Positions 1-12,047 of a stretch of 64,000 nt of DNA are shown in pieces. Made by a program: the position numbers and the translations under genes. The DNA is from Favolaschia claudopus (taxonomy: Eukaryota > Basidiomycota > Agaricomycetes > Agaricales > Mycenaceae), in contig JAWWNJ010000017.1 of the NCBI GenBank assembly GCA_037176885.1, forward strand, positions 1,612,001 to 1,676,000. The letters are read 5' to 3'. The notes beneath the pieces were generated by a model. The model saw only the letters and a program-made list of their open reading frames with translations, did not search any database and had not been told where the DNA came from. Every line of letters begins with the position of its first letter. The first letter of the stretch is position 1.

Positions 1-1440
1 AAGGAAACCTCTGTTCCACGATGCAGTCATTCAAGAGCAAGAAATCCCGCAGCTTAAACCTGGCGAGGTTTTGGTGAAGATGGGCGCGGTGGCGTTTAAC
101 CATCGGGATGTAAGTGCGTTTTGGGTGTCTTTCAGACTCTTGCTTGTTTATTTTTGTGGGCGGGTTGGGAGGATCGAGTGTTGATATGATTGTATGTAGC
201 TTTGGATTCGAAAGGGCATGTATCCGAGGATTAAGATTGGGAGTACGTTCGGTGCGGATGGCGCAGGTGCGTGGGGTTTCGCGGTTGGCAAACGAAGGAT
301 GCATATTGATGTCTATGTTTAATTTAGGCACAGTAATCGCGTCCTCTGACCCTTCCGACCCTTTACTCAATCAACGCGTCTTCTTGACTCCAATGCGGGG
401 TTGGGAAAGCGATCCGGACGGTCCTGAATCGACGTAGGTCTCTTAAACTCTACTTCGTGGTTTAGCTTTTCTTGCGTCACCCCGCACTGTCTTCACGATT
501 TGATGTCGCTAATCGATTTGTTGTAGCTTTGGTATGCTTGGGAGTGGGGCATTCCCTCCACTAGGGACATTCTCGGAATACGTCGTTGTCGAGCGGAAAG
601 AAGTTCTCAAGACACCGGCGCACCTTAATGATGAGCAGATCGCAGCCTGGCCGCTGGCTGGGCTCACCGCCTGGAGGTAATTTTCGTCGAGTCGAGTAAT
701 AGCCTCATTTTATCTTGTTCTCAGGTCGATAGCTCTCGCGAAAATATCCAAAGGCGACGCTATCCTCATTACTGGTATCGGCGGCGGTGTTGCATTGCTC
801 GCTTTGCAAATCTGTGCCGCTATGGGTGTCCATGTATTTGTCACTTCCGGCAGCCAAAGTAAAATCGACAAGGCGGTAAAATTGGGGGCGAAGGGTGGGG
901 TGCTGTATTCAGATGGTGGGTCATCTATATGCATGCTATGTGGATTCGATTCGATGATTTGCTTTGAATAGGCTCGTGGCCTGATGCCCTTGGGCAACTT
1001 CTGAAACAACACCGTATCCAACAACTGAGCGCCGTCATCGATTCAGGCGGCGCTGAAATTATGGTCAAGACCAGCAAGTATCTAAAGTATGGTGGACGTG
1101 TGGTGTGCTACGGGATGACTGCCGCTCCGTCCATTAGTATGACGATGCGCGAAGTTATGCGGGCGCAGCAGTTGATTGGTAGGTTCATCTTCTTTTCGAT
1201 TCTTGTGTGTCCAAAAAGTGAATCAATTTTTTCATAGGAACGACAATGGGCTCGCGTGCTGACATGATCGCTGCGACGGAGTTTATCGCGGAACATAGAA
1301 TCGTACCTGCTGTTGCTGCAGTTCTCCAGGGGCTGGAGGCTGCAGAGCAGGGTTTCGAGATGATGGAAAAGGGTTCACAATTTGGGAAGATCATCATCAA
1401 GCTCGGGAAAGAGGATACACAAGGAAAAGCAAATCTGTGA
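1..1440 (+). CDS. Zinc-type alcohol dehydrogenase / quinone oxidoreductase-like protein (MDR family), 5' end missing
   Basis: Seven exons can be read with consistent phase: 1-109, 200-266, 328-433, 527-676, 725-915, 972-1178 and 1238-1440, giving about 343 residues before the stop. The N-terminal catalytic domain shows GEVLVKMGAVAFNHRD, then LWIRKGMYP and FGADGAG, the usual start of medium-chain dehydrogenases. The Rossmann fold follows as GDAILITGIGGGVALLALQ, close to the GxGxxG-type NAD(P)H site, and SAVIDSGGAE is the standard beta-strand before the cofactor adenine pocket. The C-terminus (GFEMMEKGSQFGKIIIKL) is typical of the family. The structural-zinc cysteine cluster is not evident, so a zinc-free quinone-oxidoreductase-like enzyme is likely. 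It would be cytosolic and reduce quinones or enones with NADPH; the substrate is unknown. The start codon lies upstream of the window. Confidence 0.85.
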
Positions 1441-2033
1441 ACGAAAAAATCGTTCGAAGAAGACGGTCAAAATCATGTATTTGTGTACGATTTCTCAACA
1501 CTTGGTTCTCTTTTACTGAACTTGGCGTGGACAGAAAACATCTGTCTATAGGCATAGTTCTCTTCTGGGATATACGAACGTTTCGAGTTCGATTGTCTGA
1601 AATGCGATGGTTCGCACTGTGTGGCAGTGTGCCGATTCGCCGAAAACAACTTGTGATTCGTGATGTTGGGAAAAATCGAGATCGTAAAAACATGGACCAA
1701 GCGATAGAGAAACCCAGTGTACTCACAAGCCAATCGCTGGTATCTCAGTGTCTTTCAGTATCCGCTTCTGCCGTTGCTTGGCCGTTGCACGAATCCGGTC
1801 TTCCAATATTTTCTCCGGCTTGTGCAACGCGGGGCAGCCAAGTACACCACATGGACGCATCAGACCCCATGGTCGTTAGGGCTTATCGCACACGTTTTCG
1901 ATATCCAGGTGGTGCACTGTGGTGCAAGGGAGTTCAAAAGATCTCGGAAGCAACCGTTGCTGCAAGATACATATAAGAAGGGATAAATGCGAGAATCTCT
2001 TCTTCGTGGACACTCCCGCGTCTCCCAGCCATC
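1441..2033. other. Intergenic region upstream of the RNase gene
   Basis: I see no conserved protein here. Long open frames occur but show no family motif, and they overlap on both strands. The 3' part should hold the promoter of the RNase gene that starts at 2034. Confidence 0.5.
1971..1977 (+). promoter_or_regulatory. TATA-like element of the RNase gene
   Basis: ATATAAG lies 57 nt upstream of the ATG at 2034, a plausible TATA position for a highly expressed fungal secreted-enzyme gene. It rests on sequence only; the transcription start is not known. Confidence 0.3.
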
Positions 2034-2671
2034 ATGCCCGCCGCCCGCTTGCTGCTCGTTTTGACCACCGCTTTCGCCGCCGTTGCGCTCGCGGTCCCAA
2101 CGGGGCGCGCTCTGCCTTCTGGAAATGTGGTCTGCGGAAGTCATACCTACACCGTCTCTCAGGTCGTTTCCGCCGTCAACGCTGGCTTTGCACATGTAGG
2201 CAATCCCCTTGGATCTGGTACGAATTTGCCCTTCAGCCTTGCGAAGGTGAAAACTCATCTCTTGATTCGATCTCAGACAGCTACCCGCATACGTTCCGCA
2301 ACGACGAGGGATTGAGTATGTGGTGCTCGGGGAGCACATCATTCATGGAGGTACGCGTTTCATTTCTTTACATTTTGACTTGGAATTAAATCGAGCCGCA
2401 ATTCTAAATAGTACCCAATTCTTTCTGGCGGTGCGACATACACGGGGGGCTCCCCTGGTGCCGACCGCGTGGTATTCAACACGGCAGGAACATACTGCGC
2501 GTAAGTTATATTCAGGGGGCTTGACACTGCTCTCAACCGAATTCCACTTTCGACAGCGTTATCACGCATACGGGAGCTTCGAGCACCAACGGATTTGTTT
2601 CTTGCAAGGTAGATGATCTACTTCTCCTGTTGTTCATGGATTTGACGGCAACTGTTTTGAAGGGAGACTGA
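2034..2671 (+). CDS. Secreted guanyl-specific ribonuclease (RNase T1/F1 family)
   Basis: Exons 2034-2217, 2277-2350, 2412-2500 and 2557-2671 give 153 residues. A further in-frame intron at 2609-2662 would give 135 residues ending FVSCKGD, which fits the family better. The N-terminus is a signal peptide (MPAARLLLVLTTAFAAVALA), followed by mature NVVCGSHTYTVSQVVSAV. The RNase T1 active-site residues are all visible: Tyr and His in SYPHTF, Glu in SFMEYPI, Arg in GADRVVF and His in ITHTGAS. Cysteines in VVCG and FVSC can form the conserved disulphide. The enzyme is expected to cleave RNA 3' of G through a cyclic phosphate, outside the cell. A TATA-like element lies just upstream. The gene looks intact; only the last intron is uncertain. 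Confidence 0.85.
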
Positions 2672-2877
2672 ACTATTCCCGATTACAATTACAATACCGA
2701 AGCTGGATTGTGGAGATTTGTGGAAACTAGTAAACATAAATGTACAATATCTAGGATGCAACTCTATGCGTTGTATATAAGCTTTTTGGTGGTAGGTAGC
2801 ACCAGAGACGCGATGAAGCATTAAACGCGCAATGTCACATCACATGATATGTGACTCCACGCTCTTCTTTTGCCACC

Positions 2878-4524
2878 ATGACCGACTCAAGTCACCCGCG
2901 GCTACAAATGACCCCAGCTCTAAAAGAGGAAGTCAAAGAAATTCTCCGCTCCCACTGCTCTTTCCCTCCACACATCTCCTCCACCGTCTCATCATTTGCG
3001 AAGGAACTCGCCCGGTACGACAGTCTGCTGCAGACAGCGCAGCCTCAGCCAACAAAGCTCGCTCAGCTGCAGGCTGAACGCGACGAGCTTCAGGAGCAGT
3101 ATACCGATCTGCAGAGTCTCTGCGCACCTATTCGTCGTCTCCCGTCCGAGATTCTAGTCGAGATTTTCGCGACCTGCTGGGATTCATTCATAGCAGCGAT
3201 CGACGCCACACCTCTGTCACCAAACGATGAGATCCTTCGCTTGGCTCAGGCTCCGCTTATGACTCTGTCCCAAGTCTGTGCTCGGTGGCATTCGATTGCC
3301 CTGCATACCCCGGCTCTCTGGTCCAATATCTACCTAAACACAGAGCTGTGGAGGGATGAAAACGTCGACCTTCGCATTGCGATGGATCTCCTTCGAGCTA
3401 CACTGGAGCGCAGCGGTACTCATTTACTCTGTCTGGAGACGGAGATACAATTTCCGGAGAAGTGGCCCTACGTCCCCGCCTTCACCCTCGTAGCTCAGCA
3501 CCTGCAGCGCGTCCGCGTGCTGGACTTGCAGTGTCCATATTCGGACATTTGCTTGCTCGGCATAAGCTCCGGTCTCCCGAACCTAGAAGAGATAGTATTG
3601 GATAACTGGGGCACAGAAGCGGAGCGCGCACTCCGATTTCTTCCAGAGTGTCCACGTCTCAAGTCTATCGATATTAGCCCAGTCGACCCTTGCTCCGCGA
3701 AACTGCCCTGGGAAAAATTCGCAGACGTCACCTTACGGCTGTCCATTCCCCTAATAGAGGCGAACGAGATGCTAGTTGTTATACCTCGTCTAGCACCTGG
3801 CACCGCACTCTGCCTCTTCCTCGACTTCTTCCAAGACGATCAGGAGTTGGCGGAGAATCCTTTCGATGGATTGTCTGTCAATTCCCAGGTATCCGAGCTC
3901 ATGATACAAGTATCCCAACTACTTGTTCCCGCTGTTGCAGGAAGGACCCTGGAGCATCTTTTGCAGAGTATCACCCTACCACGCCTCGAAACGTTGGTAT
4001 TCTGGGTCACCGACGGCTGTCCAAACCCGCCTCTTCCATGGCTTGAGGCATTCAACGCCCTGGCGGAACGATCCTCGTTTTGTTATCATCTCAGCACGCT
4101 CCAGCTTATCGACGTGGCCATGTCCGACTCACAGATTCTCGATGTCTTGGCCGCATTACCTGCGCTGACCACGCTCGGTATCTCAGATCATCCTACCCTC
4201 CCAAAAATCAGCGGCAGTGTTGAGCTGCTTTGCATCACGGATACCCTACTGAAGGCGCTGGTACATCGACCGGATTCCACAGATCTAGTTCCGAAGCTGA
4301 CAGTCTTTGAATGCGAGTCGATGCTCCGCTTTGACGACCGAGTTTTCTTAGACTTTGTTTCGTCGAGAATTGACGGCCTGCCAGAGGCATGGAAACCCTT
4401 CGAGTGTACGCTGTGGTGGAAGCGCGGGCACCGTCGTGAACTCGATTTAGCGGTTTCCCGACACGTCCGAGAGCTCTGTGCTGCTAAAAGGCTTACGTTC
4501 CTTTTCGCGGAGGAGACAGAGTGA
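2878..4524 (+). CDS. F-box-like domain protein with LRR-type C-terminus
   Basis: A single exon encodes 548 residues. The ATG at 2878 is chosen because it sits in a good context (GCCACCATGACC); the frame is open a little further upstream but without another ATG. After a coiled-coil segment (AQLQAERDELQEQYTDLQSL) comes the F-box-like motif LCAPIRRLPSEILVEIFATC around residues 90-110, then VCARWHSIALHTPALWSNI, the conserved continuation in mushroom F-box-like proteins. The rest consists of leucine-rich stretches (LPNLEEIVLDNWG, LPALTTLGIS), probably an irregular LRR fold that binds a substrate. Proteins of this group are thought to act as SCF ubiquitin-ligase receptors through Skp1. Two other intact members (22244-23932 minus, 42598-44215 plus) and a relic (48445-49297) lie in this window; this one is clearly diverged from them. 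Confidence 0.85.
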   Translation: MTDSSHPRLQMTPALKEEVKEILRSHCSFPPHISSTVSSFAKELARYDSLLQTAQPQPTKLAQLQAERDELQEQYTDLQSLCAPIRRLPSEILVEIFATCWDSFIAAIDATPLSPNDEILRLAQAPLMTLSQVCARWHSIALHTPALWSNIYLNTELWRDENVDLRIAMDLLRATLERSGTHLLCLETEIQFPEKWPYVPAFTLVAQHLQRVRVLDLQCPYSDICLLGISSGLPNLEEIVLDNWGTEAERALRFLPECPRLKSIDISPVDPCSAKLPWEKFADVTLRLSIPLIEANEMLVVIPRLAPGTALCLFLDFFQDDQELAENPFDGLSVNSQVSELMIQVSQLLVPAVAGRTLEHLLQSITLPRLETLVFWVTDGCPNPPLPWLEAFNALAERSSFCYHLSTLQLIDVAMSDSQILDVLAALPALTTLGISDHPTLPKISGSVELLCITDTLLKALVHRPDSTDLVPKLTVFECESMLRFDDRVFLDFVSSRIDGLPEAWKPFECTLWWKRGHRRELDLAVSRHVRELCAAKRLTFLFAEETE

Positions 4525-5926
4525 TGTTTCAGGTGCGAACAGTTCGAACTACCGCAGAGTATACTCACGAGTGAGTTCTCTTAGATCAATAGGCTGTTCT
4601 TGGCCCGGCTGGTCCCAAAGACTTTGTAGTATGTACCCTAGCAGAGACACGCGGCCGGAGTTGGATCACAGACGAATGCGAGGTTTGGCGTGATAATATT
4701 TGAGTAAGTAAGTAGCTGCTACGAGCTGTGAACAACCCTATTCGTGCTATACAGGCCAGGAAAGACACCCTCTCCGACGCCTCATTTTCACAACTCTTAG
4801 TTTAGCGCCGATGTTGCTTTCATTTTTCAGATCTGAAAGTCTTTCCGCTCGACTGTTTTTGTAGTTTCGCGTTCAATTTGTAGATCCCTTGTGGAACGAG
4901 CGTAGCTTGAAACTTTACCCTAAAATTGTTGACTGTAGGCGATCAGGTTGGACGAATTTCCGTTGGCAGTCATCTGATCTGGACGGGATTTTCCGTGATC
5001 GGCGTTCGCCATCTTCCCACCACGATGGCATTTACAACAACCGCAGGCGCGGGTACGAGGTGATATGTTGTAGCGTCTGTCTACGAGACACTAGATGGGC
5101 TTTTGGTCTCCCCTCCTCCCACTGACAGATCCGTCGCATGGCATACAAGGACTCCTCCACACCCCGGTCGGCTTTCATCCCTTCTTTTATTCCATCTTTG
5201 CCTTTTCCCCGCGTATTGCCTCCCTCGAGTCGTGGCTCCGATAGTCAACTGTCAGATTCGGTGGGCTTCAGGCTTGAAGAACCACTGTGCCAAGATCGTG
5301 GAGGTCACGGTGTTGGCTTGCTCCTCTGTTGTGCTGAGCTCCGACATTGTACTAGCTTCGAGCAAAGTCTGAGACAGGCTCGAAACAGACGCATTCATTC
5401 GATCTTACTCTGACTTTGCCCGTTGTAGACATGTTGATTGTTCCATGACGTTCAATCTGGTACAGACTTCTGGAAAACAGACTTTCTATCGCTCACTGTA
5501 CACAAATGATTTTTTACCATTTCTCTATAGGTGAGCTTCGACAAGTAACTACTTCACTTCGAAGTCACCTCTTGTTGTTCTACCTGGGCATGCTACGGCC
5601 TGATGTGGCCGCCTTCGATGACACAGACTTATTCATCGTCTGTCATTCAGTCAGGTTTTCCACTGGCGGATTTCCAGCGACGACCCTTCAAGTTCACTCA
5701 ATCAATGTGACGCTCAAGCGCATACCTGGGGCCAATTATAGCTGACTCACATCGGCGCTTCATATACCTTGGTCTCTCGCACACAACGAAGTATTTCGGA
5801 CTTTCGTTGTGGCCGATAATGAGTTTTGTGGTTTCCGACGCGTGTTGTCATGATTTTTTCGACCGCCATTGACCGCATTCCAGCCTATTTAAAGACAGTC
5901 AATCCAGCCTGCACCACCTTCATTCA
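4525..5926. other. Gene-free region between the F-box gene and the S53 protease
   Basis: About 1.4 kb with no conserved coding signal. Several short open frames occur on both strands, but none has family motifs or consistent splice structure. The last 100 nt hold the likely protease promoter. Confidence 0.5.
5886..5893 (+). promoter_or_regulatory. TATA-like element of the S53 protease gene
   Basis: TATTTAAA lies 33 nt upstream of the ATG at 5927. The leader would be very short if this is the true TATA box, so the assignment is tentative. Confidence 0.3.
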
Positions 5927-8063
5927 ATGTTTCCCCACAAAGCTTTATACTCATTCTTCGCCATTCTCTCAACCGTTTACGGTTCTCTGGTGCTGCATGA
6001 ACATCGCGACGCTGCTCCTTCTGGATTCGTCAATCATGGTTCGGCGCCCGCGACAGACATGTTGACTCTTCGATTTGCTTTAACTCCCCAGAATCTCAAC
6101 GGCTTACATCAAAAGTTCATGTCTATTTCGACGCCCGAAAATTCGGACTACAGGGAGTGGCTTTCGAAGGAAGCGGTGAGCACAAGTTTCCCGCGCTTCC
6201 CCTTTGATATAACCAACATATGTTGTACAGATCAAGCCTTTCATCCAACCCTCGGATGAAACGGTCGCCGCTTTCAATTCCTTTGCGGCCAAAAACGGAT
6301 TGCAGCCTACGACGGCCTCACCCAACGGCGATTGGGTTACTTTCACCATGACCGTCGGTCAAGCAAATCGGTTGTTCGGTGCACAGTATCAGAAATTCTC
6401 GCATTCGTCCCTGCCGAAACCAATCATGCGCACATTCTCGATATCCCTACCCGCTGAGCTGGTGGGGAAGGTCGAAGTTATTCATCCCAGTACATCATTT
6501 GTTGGCGGCGGTCCCGGTCTCGCTACAGCTCCCCTCCACCGCAATGACAGGTGGTGCACTAGCTGGTGCAAATCGCTTCCGGCATGTAACTCGAGCGTGC
6601 CTGAGGGCAAGGTTACACCGTCCTGCTTGCAAAAGTTCTACGGAATTCCTTCGACACCGGCGACTCAAAAGAATAACAAGATTCTCGTTCCTGGGTACGT
6701 AGGACGGACTGCGAATCGAACTGATCTCGAGGTGCGTGAGTAGCCGGACCATGCAATTACTGCTAACCCGGCTCATGGTCAGACGTTCCTCAAGCAATTT
6801 CGATCCGATATCTCGCCAAATACTACTTTCGATCTGCTCACCATTGACGATAACGCGAATCGCGATGCTCCACCGGGTGACAGTCTTGTTTTGGAAGCCA
6901 ACTTGGACGTTCAATATACCGTCGGTGCGCTCTAAGTTGGTGAAAGTTTGCTCATTTCATTGATTCCCTGTAAGGTCTTGCTACCGGTGTGCCTGTCGAG
7001 TTTCTTTCCGTTGGTGGGCCTTCGGATGAGGACTTTGTGGATGGAGATCTTGCGACTGGCCTGCTGGACACAGCTACTTTCCTTGAGGGAGTTGAGAACC
7101 CGCCGTCTGTGGTATCGACATCCGTTGGACTAGACGAAGCCGGTGTAGAGAAATCCCTCGCAAAGTCAGTCATTTTCTTTTCGTGATGCGTTCATATTTG
7201 TTGAATGGTGGCAGGAAAATTTGTGACAGCTATATGGTTCTTGGCGCGCGTGGAATGTCGGTGTTATTTGCCGCAGGCGATGTGCGTTTTCTTCTCAGAT
7301 TACAACTGCATGAATTCGTTATCTATGTTATTCTAGGGAGGCGTCCGTGGCTCCCACGACAACAGTAGTGCTCCTGGCGTCTGCGAGAGCAACGCCTTTC
7401 TCTCCGTTTTCCCGGCGTCTTGTCCCTATGTTACAACAGTTGGCGCGACACAAGGATTCCTTCCGGAAATTTCTGCGAACCTCACCGGCGGAGGTTTCTC
7501 AAATCTATTCCCGCAGCCATGGTATCAGAAACAGGCAGTGGGTCGCTTCCTCACCTCGCTCCCCCGGGACTTCGTGGGGACATTCAACAAAACCGGTCGC
7601 GGATACCCTGACGTCGCTGCTCAAGGGTTTGGACTACAGGTCGTATTCAACGGTGGAACTCTTGCTACTGGCGGAACGAGCTTCTCGTCCCCTATCTTTA
7701 GCTCGATAATTGCCCTGATTAATGACCGGCTCGTCGCTGCGGGGAAGCCTGTTCTTGGCTTCCTCAATCCTTGGATCTACGCGAATCCTGAAGCGTTCAC
7801 GGATATCACTCAAGGTCACAACTCTGGTTTCACTTGTCCTGCGTCCTCCGTGAGCATTTCATTTCCAAGTATAATTGAACCAACTTGATTTCTGATCTCA
7901 TGTCATAGTCTGCATTTGACGCAACGAAAGGATGGGATCCGCTATGTGAGCGAGGCTCTCCAAACTGCTTATCTCAAAGCTAATACAGTACTTTTCTTTT
8001 CTTCAAGCCGGTCTTGGTTCGCCCGTGTTCCGCAAAATGCTTGCAGCGGCTTTCGATTGTTAA
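5927..8063 (+). CDS. Secreted sedolisin-type serine-carboxyl protease (peptidase S53, TPP1-like)
   Basis: Eight exons (5927-6175, 6231-6731, 6783-6924, 6975-7164, 7215-7281, 7337-7849, 7909-7945, 8008-8063) sum to exactly 585 codons, 584 residues. A signal sequence (MFPHKALYSFFAILSTVYG) precedes a pro-kumamolisin activation domain (MLTLRFALTPQNLNGLHQKF ... YREWLSKEA). The catalytic domain keeps all signature residues: Glu and Asp in EANLDVQY, the oxyanion Asp in FAAGDGGVRGS (split by an intron after GD) and the nucleophile Ser in TGGTSFSSP. The calcium site near the C-terminus is present as TDITQGHN and GWDPLSGLGSP. Family members are acidic-pH endo- or tripeptidyl peptidases that mature by removing the prodomain. 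It lies between two other secreted-enzyme genes and looks intact. Confidence 0.9.
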
Positions 8064-8960
8064 TTTGGCTGTTTGGTCTCGAAAATGTCCGCCGGTTGAG
8101 AGGCAGATCTAGACGATGCACAAGGAAGCTAGTAACTAGTAGATGAAGTATTGGTTCTCTTTCTCTCATTTACCGTTCTGAGACATTCATTACTCTCGCT
8201 TCACGATCTATTTCTAAATTCGTATCACAATACGCCGCCGTTACCCAACATCTCCCAGTCCTCAGTGGTCTTGTGTAACATGGGATCGAACAATCGTTAA
8301 TGTTGCGGGCTTGAGTTCGGTGCAAGTTCGGTGACGTCGGTGACGCAAAATAAGGATGAGTCTGCCATCGGGAGGATGAGTCCGCAGGACTGCTACTGTA
8401 TCAAAGCTGTAATCAATCGAGGAATGAGCAAGCTGAGTTAACTTGGGTTAGGCGCTTGAAAGTTGAAGCCAGGCTGAGCGCCAATTTTCGTTAGCAAACC
8501 CTAACCCTACGCACGCAAAAATACTACAATCGCCACTTTCTTCCTCTCCTCTCGTCTCAACTTTACCTTGCTTATATTACCCACTTGCAAAGTTGTTGGC
8601 TTCCTCCGAATCATTGAAATGGATCCTTAGCGCAACTCTAACTCTGCCATATATTGGGCGGATTCGTCCCGAATCGAGTGCTATTTAATCGGCTCCAGGG
8701 ACAAGCTAGCTGCCGCAGGCTCAGCATGGCTTTTCGGTTCCTTAATCGCACCAGAACGCTATATGTGCTGCTGGATACGCACCAGGACAAGGACAGACCA
8801 AAGGGCTGAGAAAGGACTGCCAGTTCCACGCGCCAATTGACCACAAGAATCGTATCTGATCGACAGATTTCATTGTGTCCCCTGACGAAGCTCCGAGATG
8901 CCTATATGCGTCTTACCACCAACTTCGAGTGCTTCGCTGGCACACGCTCTTTCTTTTCTC
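8064..8960. other. Gene-free region between protease and beta-glucosidase
   Basis: No protein family is recognisable. A short AACCCTAACCCTA stretch near 8497 resembles two fungal telomere repeats but is too short to mean more. The sequence just before 8961 is the likely promoter region of the GH3 gene. Confidence 0.45.
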
Positions 8961-11900
8961 ATGCGGCCACTGGGTCTTATCTGTTTTCTCGCTGCAATTG
9001 CGACTGGGGTGGCTCAGAACGATGTTTCAGATGCCTCAGCTAGCTTCACGCTACGTGCATGATTCATTACTTGAATAAAGGATGTAAAGCTGACTTCTCT
9101 CAGGGTCGTGGAACGAGGCCTTTGCGCTCGCTAACGCGACGGTCGCGCAGCTCAAGCTGGACGAGAAGATCGGGCTCGTCACCGGTGTGGGTCAATTTAG
9201 CTCACGATGCGTCGGCAATGTGAACCCTGTAGCACGTCTGGGCATCCCTGGCTTCTGCCTTAATGATGGCCCTGCGGGCGTGCGTCCGACAAAGGGTGTA
9301 ACTGGCTTCCCACCGGGAATTGCTGCAGCTGCGACGTTCAGCCGCAGGCTGATGCGGGCGCGTGGTGTCGCTTTGGGTGAAGAGTTTAGAGGGAAGGGTA
9401 TAAAGTGTGTTGTTCTCTGCATGAATTTTCCTGCATTGAAGGTCGTTCTGTAGCATGCACTTGGGACCGGCGTTAGATCTCGTACGCCCTTCACCTCTGT
9501 TCGTCGGCCCTCGTAGCTCACATTGAAACCTCAGATGCGTAATCCCAAAGCGGGACGAGGATGGGAGAGGTGTGTGGCTCGTCTGACCTCCACTTCATCC
9601 CCTCACTTTTTTGCGTCGTCTGCAGCTTCGGTCCTGACCCCTACCTCACCGGCGAAGCCGCCTTCGAAACAATCACAGGAATACAAAGCGTCGGTGTAAT
9701 GGCGTGTGCCAAACACTACATCGCGAACAACCAAGAACACTGGCGGTACGGTCTCATCGCCGAGGTGGACGATCGCACCATGCATGAGATGTATCATTAT
9801 CCATTTTTGCGGGCTATTGAGGTGCGTTGCCGTTTGTTAAAAAAAACAAATGTTGATCGAATGATTGCGTCTATTCATCCACTTGAGCACAGGCCAACGT
9901 ATCATCCGTGATGTGTGCGTATAACCAATTCAATGGCACATCATCGTGCCACAACGCAGCGCTCATTGGGCCTAATGGTCTCCTTCGGAAAGATGGATTT
10001 CAAGGTGCGTATATCTGGCGCAAGGGAAGGGAAGAATCAAAACAAATTCCGATCTATTCCATCTTAGGGTACATCGTTAGCGACTGGGGTGCTACGCATG
10101 ACTCTGCTGCGGATAACGCAAATGCAGGACTCGATATGGAGATGCCGGGCGATTACATCCTCATAGGTACGACAACTTGCTCACACAACGCTGGTCGAGT
10201 ATTGACCGGCGCTGCGTTTGTAGGTGGCGGGACATTCAACTCCTTTCTGGGTCTCGGCAGTCTCAGGTCGGACGTCAACTCAGGGAAAGTACCTTCCTCG
10301 GTGGGTCTGCTTCGTGACTGGCTACTCTGCAGCTGATCTGGCTATATCTTTTCCATTAGCGCCTCGACCAGATGGTAACCCGCGTCCTGGCACCATGGTA
10401 CCGCCTCGGACAGGACTCTGTATGTATGCTTCCTCACCATTCTGGTTAATGATCGCTCGTCTTACAATTTCCAGGGCTACCCACCGGTCAACTTTGATGC
10501 CCAACACTCTGACGGCTCGGGCCCGAATAACCTCGACGTCTCTGTGCGCTCCGTAGCGCACACAGCCCTCGCACGCGAGATTGCCGCCAATTCGGCGGTC
10601 CTGCTGAAGAACGAGGCGGATGCGCTGCCGCTCAAGAGCGCTGGTATGAGTGGGAAACGCGTTGCGATCATAGGCAAGGATGCGCTGATGCTGAATTTAA
10701 ATTGCGGAGATTCGAATGAGTGTGATGACGGGACTATGACTATTGGGTGAGTGCTCGTTTCCCGAGCGAGCGGGACGGTTGGAGGAGAGGCTGACTGAAT
10801 TTGCGCGATAGATGGGGCTCGGGGTCGAATTCGCTTGAGTTCACGGTGCCCCCTATTACGGCTTTGAATGAGACTCTGGAGGCGGCGGGAGCGGTGGTGA
10901 CGACCTCCTTGTCCAATGACAAGACTGCTGGAGCTAAGGCTGCGAAGGGGCAGGATGTAGCCATTGTCCTCGTCAATGCGTATGTCCTTTTTCTCTTCTG
11001 TGTGCTGATCGCATCACCGACCATTACAGGATGAGCGGAGAGCTGGGTTTTTACCAATCGGTCAACGGGAATCAGGGGGACAGGAACGATTTGGAGCTTT
11101 GGTTCGCTGGTAGTGACCTCGTATGTCGAAGCTTCCCTGTCCTGCATCCTTGGCACCTGGCTAACTTCACCCCGCGCACGTCTAGGTCAAGGCAGTGGCG
11201 GCGGTATGCAGCAATACCATTGTTGTCGTCCATTCTATCGGTCCTGTTAACATGCCGTGGTCGACGAACGAGAATGTCACCGCCATTATGTTTGCCGGAG
11301 CGCCGGGCGAGCAGACGGGCCCGGCACTCGTAGATGTGCTCTTTGGAGCAGTGAATCCTAGCGGCCGCCTCCCATATAGTATCGCCGATGTGAGCACGAA
11401 TTTCCACTTCAATATTGATGTGGATTGCTGAATGTAGCTCTAGGACGAGAAATCGTATGGTACTACCATCGTCACTGACCCAGGGTTTCCCCTTGGATTC
11501 CCGGTCGTCAGTTTCCCCCTACATCCCTGCCCTAGCTTGTTAACTGATTGCCTCAATATAGATCAATTACACGGAACGCCTACTGCTGGATCATCGATAC
11601 ATGGACGTGCACGCAATCACACCCCGATTCGAATATGGCTTCGGACTATCATACACGACATTTGAATACACCGGCCTCTCAATCACTTCGTCAGCCACTA
11701 ATTCTCAAGTCGTGTCATTCACTGTTAAGAACACGGGCGCTGTGGCTGGAACGGAGAAGCCGCAGTTATACCTTGGGTATCCTCCCAGTGCAGGCGAGCC
11801 CCCGAAAGTACTTCGGGGTTTCGATGAAGTGCAGCTTGCGCCGGGGGCTAGTCAGAGGGTCGTGATGACTCTTGAATCCCGCGAAATGAGGTATAGTGCA

Positions 11901-12047
11901 ATATATATTGTTCAGTAGATTGACGGCTAACCAACGGGAATTAGTGTGTGGGATACTCCTAGTCAGTCGTTTATACGCCCGCCGGGGGCGTTCACGGTGT
12001 TTGTGGGGGCATCGAGTCGGGATATCAGACTGACTGGGACTTTTTGA
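8961..12047 (+). CDS. Secreted beta-glucosidase, glycoside hydrolase family 3
   Basis: A gene of many small exons. The ATG at 8961 starts a signal peptide (MRPLGLICFLAAIATGVAQ). The GH3 N-terminal TIM-barrel domain follows: LKLDEKIGLVTGVG, LNDGPAGVRP, LGPALDL, AGRGWE, GPDPYLTGEAAFETITGIQ, CAKHYIANNQEHWR and the nucleophile motif VSDWGATHDSAADNANAGLD, in which the Asp is the catalytic base. The (alpha/beta)6 domain shows AIIGKDA, then MSGELGFYQSVNGNQGDRNDL (a Glu here is the candidate acid/base), PWSTNENVTAIMFAGAPGEQ and VLFGAVNPSGRLPYS. A fibronectin III-like domain (FEYGFGLSYTTFEYT ... GTEKPQLYLGYP ... KVLRGFDEVQL) ends the protein at 12047. It should release glucose from cellobiose and other beta-glucosides outside the cell. 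No disruption was found; exact exon limits are approximate. Confidence 0.9.

Noticed and set aside
1437..1976. Open frame of 179 codons behind the dehydrogenase
   Set aside because: It overlaps frames on the other strand, has no family motif or codon pattern of a gene, and runs into the RNase promoter.
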